Source of the DNA: Galeopsis tetrahit
Lineage: Eukaryota; Streptophyta; Magnoliopsida; Lamiales; Lamiaceae
DNA: 64,000 nt
Assembly (NCBI GenBank): GCA_963675135.1
Contig: OY776123.1
Location: 8,372,501-8,436,500 of the forward strand
Direction of reading: 5' to 3'
Below, piece after piece: positions 56,064 through 64,000 of the stretch (positions within the stretch are counted from its first letter, which is position 1; each line of letters starts with the position of its first letter). Position numbers and translations under genes: made by a program. The notes below the pieces were generated by a model. The model was not told the DNA's origin. It was given only the letters and a program-made list of their open reading frames with translations, and searched no databases.

Positions 56064-59000
56064 TCCTATTCCCCTTAAAGAAAATTTCGTCCTCGAAATT
56101 TAGTAACGTACCATGGATAAATAATTCTGCATATCTTGCGCGTATCTCATCTTCACGCTCCCACGTCGCCTCCTTCTCACTATGACGATTCCACTGAATC
56201 TTAATTAATGCAACGTCCTTGTTCCTCAGCCGATGGACTTTCCTTTCTAGAATTGCAATAGGTGCTTCCTCATAAGCCAAATTATTATTTATCTCCAATG
56301 TCGAGTAATCAATGACATGTTCAGGATCCGGCGCATACTTCCTCAACATGGACACGTGAAACACATTATGCACGGCGGAAAACTCTGGAGGTAGAGCTAA
56401 TCGGTAAGCTAAATCACCAACTCTCTCAAGTATCTCGAATGGACCCACGTACCTTGGTCTTAACTTGCCCTTCTTTCCAAAACGTACAACTCCCTTCGTT
56501 GGCGAAACTTTCAAAAACACCTTCTCTCCTTCATTGAACTGTAAATCCTTTCTACGCTTGTCAGCATAGGATTTTTGTCTATCTTGTGCAATTCTAATCT
56601 TCTCCCTCACATTCTTTACTACTTCGACTGTTTGTTTTAGCAACTCGGGACCCACGAACTTTCTTTCACCAACCTCATCCCAATACAATGGCGAACGACA
56701 CTTTCTCCCATATAGCGCCTCATAAGGAGCCATCCCAATGGTCGATTGAAAGCTGTTGTTATACGCGAACTCAACAAGAGGAATATTGTACTCCCAACTA
56801 CCGCTCAAATCAAGTATGCACGCTCTCAACATATCTTCCAAAGTTTGGATCGTCCTCTCTGATTGCCCATCAGTCTGTGGATGGTATGCCGTACTAAAGT
56901 TTAGCTTTGTTCCCATGGCCTTATGTAAACTCTTCCAAAATTCCGACGTAAATCGCGTATCTCTATCAGACACGATTGAAACTGGTACCCCATGCAATCT
57001 CACGATTTCTTGAATGTACAAGTGTGCATATTGCTCCATCTTAAAAGTAGTCTTTATTGGAAGGAAATGTGCAGACTTAGTTAAACGATCCACGATAACC
57101 CAAACTGCATTATTCCCTTTAACTGTTCTCGGCAATCCCGTAACGAAGTCCATCGTTATGTGCTCCCACTTCCATTCTGGAATCCTAAGGGGTCGAAGTA
57201 ATCCTGATGGACGTTGATGTTCAGCCTTCACTTGTTGACAATTCAAACACTTCTTTACAAATTCTTCAATGTCTCTTTTCATTCCGTTCCACCAAAACAT
57301 TCTTCGTAAGTCGTGGTACATCTTTGTACTACCCGGGTGTGCAACATAAGGTGTACAGTGAGCTTCTTCAAGTATTACTTTCTTTAGTTCAACGTCCTTA
57401 GGCACACAAATTCTGCCTTCATAATATAATGCTCCATCCTCAGCTACTGCAAAACTTCTATTCTCTCCTTTAAGAGTACTCACCTTTACTTTACTCAAAA
57501 ACTCATCTTTGGCTTGTTCCTTTTTAATCATGTCCCTCAAATCCGGTTGTACCACTAAAGTTGATAGAACTGCTTTAACACTTCTTGGTGGTTTCACGAC
57601 CTCGATCTTCATTTCCGCAAATTCTCTTATCAATAGTTCTTGCTTAGTTAACATACTTAACTCGCTCCTTGTCTTCCGACTTAGTGCATCAGCTACCACA
57701 TTCGCTTTCCCCGGATGGTAGTGTATGGTACAATCATAATCTTTTACTAGCTCCAACCATCGCCTTTGTCTCATGTTCAACTCCTTTTGCGTGAAAATGT
57801 ACTTTAAACTTTTGTGATCCGAGTAGATCTCACACTTTCCGCCATATAGGTAGTGTCTCCATATCTTTAATGCGTGAACAACGGCTGCCAACTCCAAATC
57901 GTGAGTTGGGTAATTCAACTCATGAATCTTTAGTTGCCTTGAGGCGTAGGCGACAACTTTACCATTTTGCATCAAAACGCACCCTAGTCCTTGTTTCGAC
58001 GCATCACTATAGATCACAAATTCCTTGGTGGGATCTGGAATTGTCAATACAGGGGCCAATGTAAGTCTTCGCTTGAGCTCTTGAAAACTTTTCTCACATT
58101 TCTCGTTCCATTCATACTTTCTCCCTTCCTCGTCAGTCGAGTCATTGGTGAAGCTATTTTTGAAAATCCTTCAATAAACCTTCGATAGTAGCCAGCCAAT
58201 CCCAAGAAACTACGTACCTCATGCGCATTTATAGGTCTTTTCCAATCATTAATAGCTTCCACTTTGGTCGGATCTACTTCAATTCCCTCAGCTGTAATCA
58301 CATGTCCGAGGAATGCAACTTGATTTAGCCAAAACTCGCACTTCTTAAACTTTGCGTATAACTTTTCCTTGCAAAGTGTCTCCATCACGATCCTCAAATG
58401 CTCTTCATGTTGCTTTTCATCCATTGAGTACACCAAAATGTCATCTATAAACACTATGACGAACCGATCTAGGAATGGATGGAACACTCGGTTCATCAAA
58501 TCCATAAAAACTGCAGGAGCATTACTTAATCCAAAAGGCATAACTACAAACTCATAATGGCCATAACGAGTTCTAAATGCCGTCTTCATAATATCACTTT
58601 CTTTGACCTTCAGTTGATGGTACCCCGATCGAAGGTCAATCTTGGAAAATACTCCCGCTCCTCTCAACTGATCGAACAAATCTTCGATTCTAGGCAAAGG
58701 GTACTTGTTCTTTATTGTGAGTCGATTCAATTCCCGGTAGTCGATGCACATTCTTAACGTTCCATCCTTCTTCTTGACAAATAAAACAGGTGCTCCCCAT
58801 GGTGAGACACTAGGTCGGATGAAACCCAAATCCAACAATCCTTGTATTTGCACCTTCAATTCTTGTAACTCTTTCGGTGCCATTCTATAAGGGGCTTTTG
58901 ACACGGGGGCTGCTCCAGGTGCCAAATCGATTGTGAATTCAACTTGCCTATCTGGTGGGACTCCAGGTAGATCCTCCGGAAAAACATCTAGGTATTCTCG

Positions 59001-60644
59001 AACAACTGGTACGTCAGCAACACTCATTTCTGGTTTCCGACTCCCCATAATGTTCACCAGATATCCTCGACAATCATTCTTCTTCAACATTGATGTTGCC
59101 TTCATCGCACTTATCACTCGTGGGACGGTCCTAGACTTTACCCCATAAAAGACAACTTCCTCTTCGCTAGGTAAAAGTAAAGTTATTTCTTTTTCCCGAC
59201 ACTTAATGTCGGCTTGGTACTTACTAAGCCAATCCATTCCAAGAATAATATCAAAATCTTTCATATCCAGCACATATAATTCAGCCTCTAAATCATGTTC
59301 GTTCACCTTAATATTAACATTCTTAACCATAGAATAGGCATTTACGGTTTTTCCAGATGGTATACTAATAACAAGTGGTTCTTCTACACCCACATCCTTA
59401 TTCCCAGTTAAAGCATGAAATTTAGCAGACATGAATGACTGTGTAGCTCCCGTATCAAAAAGCACAAAAGCTGGAATATTTGATACTGTGAACATACCTG
59501 CCATAGTGCCTGGCTGTTGGTCGGCTTCCTCCTGTGTTAAGGTAAACATTCTTGCATTGCCACCAGCTCCCGTATTCGGTCTCCTCCTATCACCTTGGTT
59601 CTGATTCAGCGGGCAATTCATTAGCATATGTCCTTGCTCTTTGCATTTGAAACACCGATTTTGTCCCAACAAACACTCTCCGCTGTGCCGCTTACCACAC
59701 TTTGTACATGTTGGTCTTTCTACGTAATTCCCAACTGCTTGACCTCCAATGATCCGTCCTTGCTTGTTAGGATTTGCATTTTTGTTTGAACTTGTATCGT
59801 TCCACTTTCTTTTCCCAGAATACTCAACCGCTTTCGGTTTTGTGGCATCCATCGCTATGCTAGCAGCAATCTCTTCAGCTCGTTCAAATGTCTCAGCTAG
59901 TGTTGTGATACCTTGGCCCGAGACGACATTTCTGATTTCTGCCCGAAGACCATATCTGAATCTCTGAGCTTTCTTAGCCTCCGTGTCCACCAAATGTGGG
60001 GCAAAACGGCTCATCTGACTAAACTTCCGTTCATACTCCGCCACCGACATGTTTCCTTGTTTCAGATTAAAGAATTCTGTTTCCATTTTCATTTGGTAAG
60101 ATGGGGGATAATATTTAACCTTAATGATGCGCTTACATTCTTCCCATGACAATGTTGCACGCTCAGTAGCGGGTCGCATGGCCCAGTAAGAATTCCACCA
60201 TATCCGTGCGTCTTCCCTGAGTTGAAAGGATGCACATGCCACTCGTTGTGCATCTGTGCACATAATGAGTCCGAGGATGCCCTCGATGGTTTCCAACCAT
60301 TCCTCCAATGCTGCTGGACCATCTCGACCGTTAAAAGTAGGGGGTTTAAAACGATTGAACTGTTCCACCACCTGAAGTTGGCCTGTTTGTGGTTGTGGGG
60401 GTTGCGGAGCTGGGGCGTTCTGGTGGAGATTTTGTGCATTCAGAGCCTGAAGTAGGGTGGCCAAATTTGCCAACATGGCATTTCCTCCAAGAGGGGGGTT
60501 CTGATCTCTAGTAGTCTGACCTTGATTAGTAGCATTCTGGGCCCTAAGAAAATCTGCCAATGTAACATCTTCTTCGTTTTGCTGATTTGGATTCCTATCA
60601 TTGGCAGCTCGTGCACGGTTACCCTGGTTACCACCTCTAGACAT
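56059..60644 (-). pseudogene. Gag-pol-chromodomain polyprotein with one frameshift
   Basis: The frame starts at the ATG at 60644 (MSRGGNQGNR). Order: Gag (WWNSYWAMRP, KYYPPSYQ), CCHC knuckle (CFKCKEQGHMLMNC), protease with DTG (FVLFDTGATQSF), RT with FIDD (VIVFIDDILVYS), RNase H, HHCC zinc-binding domain (CLNCQQVK), integrase with three acidic residues (TMDFVTGL, VSDRDTRF, QSERTIQT), GPF/Y motif, and a C-terminal chromodomain (IQWNRHSEKEATWERED) of the Tekay/Del sort. A single-base loss in the T-run at about 58117-58121, between RT and RNase H, shifts the frame; each side is otherwise open. I describe the break only. Because the LTRs are almost identical, this could be a recent mutation or a sequencing error in a homopolymer. 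Confidence 0.95.
56064..56078 (-). other. Polypurine tract of the chromodomain element
   Basis: The minus strand reads TTAAGGGGAATAGGA directly before the 3' LTR. It overlaps the end of the pol frame, which stops at 56059 inside the LTR edge. Confidence 0.8.
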
Positions 60645-60907
60645 TCCCTATAAAATCCAATTGCCTTAGAACTAAGAATTGTGAATGTCATCTAATCTAA
60701 TTAACTTTGAGTCCATCTTATCTATCAATCACCATGATTCGTAAAAAAAAATTATTTTATCATACATAGTCCATCATAAATGTTATAGTAAATCATACCA
60801 ATTTCAACATAAAAATGATATCATTCCATACCTTATTGGAGTTGAAGCAGTGGACAGTGGTGGATGCCATAACTTATACTATATAATGCATGATCCTTTG
60901 CAAAAAC

Positions 60908-60944
<37 letters not shown>

Positions 60945-60979
60945 GTCTACAAGAACGTAGACCTGCTCTGATACCACTC
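60645..60979 (-). other. Leader of the chromodomain element with a primer binding site
   Basis: PBS TGGTATCAGAGCAGGT (minus strand, 60976-60961) lies three bases inside the 5' LTR and matches the initiator tRNA-Met type. The leader also holds a run of more than 30 T (60909-60940). Confidence 0.85.
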
Positions 60980-62282
60980 TGTCACATCCCACTTATAGGG
61001 CCTAGATGAAAACACTATATATTCTAGCAATTGGACTAAAAACATGCATATTTTACAAAATTTAGCAGCGGAATTAATTTGGTAAGTAATTAATCAAAAA
61101 TATTTAATAAATTCATCTCACAATTTAATTTCAACCAAAGAGTATCAAAACTTGTCCAAAAATATGTGAATGGTACTGGAATGAAAATAGTTTAGATTTT
61201 TATTGCAAATAGTAAAATAACATAACATGAATGCATAGTGTGTGTTGCATCCACCGCCCCTCCACTTCAACTCCTTCAATCTGTAAAAATGTTAAATAGA
61301 TTGGGGTGAGCAAAACAAGTAGCTCAGTGGGATTCCTTTGTCATAATTAAATATAACATGCAAATAAAATTATTCACTCACAAACATGCATACAATTTCA
61401 TAAGTTTGTTGGGCCAACCATAATAACATAGGCTTGTTGGATAAACCAACCATAAGTTTGTTGGATAAACCAATCATAATAACATAGGCTTGTTGGATAA
61501 ACCAACCATAATAACATAAGCTGTTGGATAAACCAACCATAATGACATAAGTTGTAAGATGCAGCAAGAAATAAAATCACTCACACAAAATATTTAAAAA
61601 TGACAAAGTATTCAATCAAGAAAATCCCACCTTAATTCTTAAGTAGTCTCGTAAATGCGTAACCTGAATTTAATGCAAGAGTTCCTCGTCACCTATAATA
61701 ATAAATTTTATCTTAGAATAATCACTATGAATAAATTAATGAATATCTAATACATTATTATTAAATTAATGATTACCAATATATACCCTACTGGGATCAT
61801 ACTGGAGAGATTATTAATAATTAAATAAGTGCATTTTATAACTAACAAAAATAGAGAGTACTTAGTTGGGTCACTACACGGAAACTAACTAAAAATATTT
61901 TGGATTTACCAAATAAAAATTTAGCTTGGTTAAGTTTTAGTAAAATAAGAAAAAATCAATAAGGATACATTCTGACTCTAAAAATATTGAAGGTAGTTTA
62001 TGAAGCTTGTGAAATAATTTCGACTACAACACTACCCCAAAATTTACGGAAATCCAATAAATTAAGTTTATAAGAATTGGGAAAAAGTAACCCGTATTGA
62101 GCTATAATATATATATATATATATATATACCCGTGGTGTACAGATTATATTATTTGGTGTAAATATCTCCGTGGACAGATTAGCATGACAGAAAAATCAT
62201 TGGCTTGGCAACAGGTTAATTTAGGCTTTGATTTAGTGGCCGGATAATTTAAAACTACACAATCATTGTAAGTATAACTATA

Positions 62283-62320
<38 letters not shown>

Positions 62321-63176
62321 TAAATCATAAAATAACTAGAGCAATTGGTTTGGGCTTCTAAAATCAAACAATAAATGGTCTGCTATATGGACCTAACTCG
62401 TAGACAATATCAGTATAAAAGTAGGTCTCAAATATGATCAGAATAAAGTTTGACGAGGTTCTAAAACAATTACTTAACTCTAAAGACCATAGCCGCACAA
62501 ACTCAGAAATCAAAAGATGGCAATTCTAATAACGAATAAGTTAAAAATAGAAACTTTACAGTACTCGAAGAGAAGAGGGGATGCAGAACTTCTCGATCTA
62601 TCCGATGCTACTCCTGTTGCTGCTAATGACTCGTTCGATATCAATTTGTGATAGGCTTAAAAGTGTTTAGGCTAGAAAGTTTTAGCAGAGGGGAGAGTTC
62701 TTACCGTGAATTTCTAGAGAAAACTAGAATATGATATACTAAGAGAGGAGATATAGAATTAATCGAGACTAATTTGGGAAGAGTAATCTGTGATTAGGGG
62801 ATTAGTCTCCTAATTTAAATTTTAATTGACAATTGAATTGAGAAAATTGAGGAATGTTTTTGAAATTAGTGGGGCGTGAAATTACAAATCAATGACCCAA
62901 TCATTAGTTATTATCAATGTAATAAATTTCAAACCTAAAGTCAAATAAAGTCCTTAAATTTAGGCATCCTACAAATATATGGAATTGAAACGTATATGAT
63001 CATAATTTATCTAAAATAACTATCCATAAAATATATTAATATAATATATACGCTACTCATTACTATATTTTAAACTTCTTATATATTATTATATATATAT
63101 ATTAATTTTATTCTATTTTAAAATAGTATCTTATACATTTTATAACTAATGGTGATTAAAATTATTGGGTGTTACA
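60980..63176 (-). repeat. 5' LTR of the chromodomain element
   Basis: It spans TG to CA and pairs with 53869-56063. It is two bases longer because of one extra TA in a microsatellite near 62110. Confidence 0.96.
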
Positions 63177-63181
63177 TTCCG

Positions 63182-64000
63182 TCTCCCTCGAATTCAGTGG
63201 AACTAGCTAGTTTGGACAGTCCATCTGCTTTCACATTCTCTTCTCTGGGTACCTGTACTACTTCAAAAGTATGGAATTTATTTTTTAACTTCTTTACCTC
63301 TTCTAGGTAGGTGATCATTCTCCCATCTTTGGCGAGGTACTCCCCCATGACCTGTTGTACTACCAGCTGCGAATCGGAGTACAGGGTGACTTTCTGCGCC
63401 CCTAACTCTGCTGCCATGTTAGCCCCTCTAATCAAGGCCTCATATTCTGCACCATTGTTTGAGGTTGAGAACCGGAATTTAACAGCGATCTGTACTTCTT
63501 GGCCATCAGGGTCAATCAGCACTATCCCTGCTCCGCATCCCAAGGCGGATGCTGAGCCATCCACGTATACCTTCCATCCCTGTTCTTCTTCCACTCTGGT
63601 AGACTCTTGAATAAAGTCTGCTAACGCTTGAGCTTTGATGGCTCTCCTTGGTTCATAGTCAATATCATACTCCTGCAATTCCACTGCCCACCTGACCATT
63701 CTTCCTGATAAATCTGCTCTTCCCAGTGTCTGCTTCAATGGGAAGTTAGTCCGCACCATCACTTTATAAGATAGGAAGTAAGGGCGTAATCTCCTAGCTG
63801 TTACCACCACTGCCACGGCTGCCTTCTCCACCTCTGAATACCTTGCTTCCGCTCCTTGGATGACCTTGCTCACATAATATATGGGCTGTTGTGTGGAACC
63901 TTCCTCTTTCATCAAGGCAGTACTCAGAGAATGTTCCCCTACTGAGAGGTATAGGAGTAGAACATCTCCCTGAGTGGGCTTGGTTAACTTCGGGAGTTGC
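63182..64000 (-). CDS. Tat element pol, RT tail and dual RNase H (runs off window)
   Basis: The frame is open from the window edge to the insertion point. The first part is the degenerate gypsy RNase H with its connection region (IYYVSKVIQGAEARYSEVEK). The second is an archaeal-type RNase H with the expected acidic residues (YVDGSA, NNGAEYEA, YSDSQLV, VKADGLSKLAS). Two RNase H domains in tandem are diagnostic of the Tat lineage. The frame continues in register at 53863, where integrase begins. The part upstream (RT, protease, gag) is outside the window. Confidence 0.94.

Larger units (their letters stand above)
53869..63176 (-). mobile_element. Chromodomain Ty3/gypsy retrotransposon (Tekay/Del-like), TSD TTCCG
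   Basis: LTRs of 2,195 bp (53869-56063) and 2,197 bp (60980-63176) begin TGTCACATCCCAC and end GGTGTTACA. TTCCG flanks them at 53864-53868 and 63177-63181. By eye the LTRs differ by two substitutions (near 54325 and 61473) and one TA dinucleotide, so this is the youngest large insertion in the window. It carries gag-pol with a C-terminal chromodomain, a tRNA-Met PBS and a PPT. It split the Tat element's pol. Confidence 0.97.
43984..64000 (-). mobile_element. Tat/Retand-type LTR retrotransposon, right part outside window
   Basis: On the minus strand the order is RT tail, RNase H, second (archaeal-type) RNase H, integrase, minisatellite, an ORF in the opposite direction, PPT and 3' LTR. A second RNase H plus an antisense ORF between integrase and the 3' LTR is the layout of the Tat lineage (Retand-like). 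Two later insertions split it: 48023-51816 and 53869-63176. Where the second insertion splits pol, both sides are open and in the same frame, so pol was open across that point before the insertion. The 5' LTR, gag and most of RT lie beyond the window. Confidence 0.9.

Overview
The window is nuclear DNA from a flowering plant, most likely a eudicot. Three intron-bearing plant genes sit among plant-type LTR retrotransposons of the Athila, Tat and Tekay kinds, plus SINEs, LINE remnants, hAT-type elements and a fragment of plastid DNA. I cannot name the species. All exon, LTR and target-site-duplication (TSD) coordinates were read by eye and could be off by a base or two.

Layout. (1) 1-7449: an Athila-like LTR element on the minus strand that encodes only gag and protease. 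Its 3' LTR is cut by the window edge. (2) 7450-12100: accessory DNA with a local duplication cluster and a tRNA-derived SINE split by a 983-bp hAT element. (3) 12100-18400: a convergent gene pair, a TPX2-family microtubule protein (+, eight exons) and cytosolic ribosomal protein RPS19 (-, four exons). (4) 18860-30740: nested insertions. A minus-strand LINE remnant holds a SINE, which holds a complete Athila element, which holds a 784-bp hAT element. (5) 30740-36000: AT-rich DNA with a TSD-flanked poly(A) retrosequence, a third small hAT element, one HSP90 coding fragment and a Stowaway-like piece. (6) 36000-39720: the nine-exon gene for the beta subunit of mitochondrial processing peptidase. 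(7) 39730-43980: very AT-rich DNA with a plastid ndhC insertion inside a MITE-like repeat, a SINE scrap and a long inverted-repeat MITE. (8) 43984 to the right edge: one large Tat/Retand-type LTR element on the minus strand, with its 3' LTR, an intact spliced antisense ORF, a minisatellite, integrase and a dual RNase H. It is split by a 3.8-kb coding-free LTR element (in the minisatellite) and by a 9.3-kb chromodomain Ty3/gypsy element (in pol).

How it fits together. The three host genes are housekeeping or cell-cycle genes, and each has a telo-box AAACCCTA in its 5' leader. The rest is transposon biology, with the order of events readable from nested TSDs. LTR comparison suggests the chromodomain element is the youngest insertion. 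The most unusual items are the gag-protease-only Athila-like element with palindrome-studded LTRs, the intact intron-containing antisense ORF of the Tat element, and the non-autonomous LTR element whose LTR length difference equals two 14-bp units.
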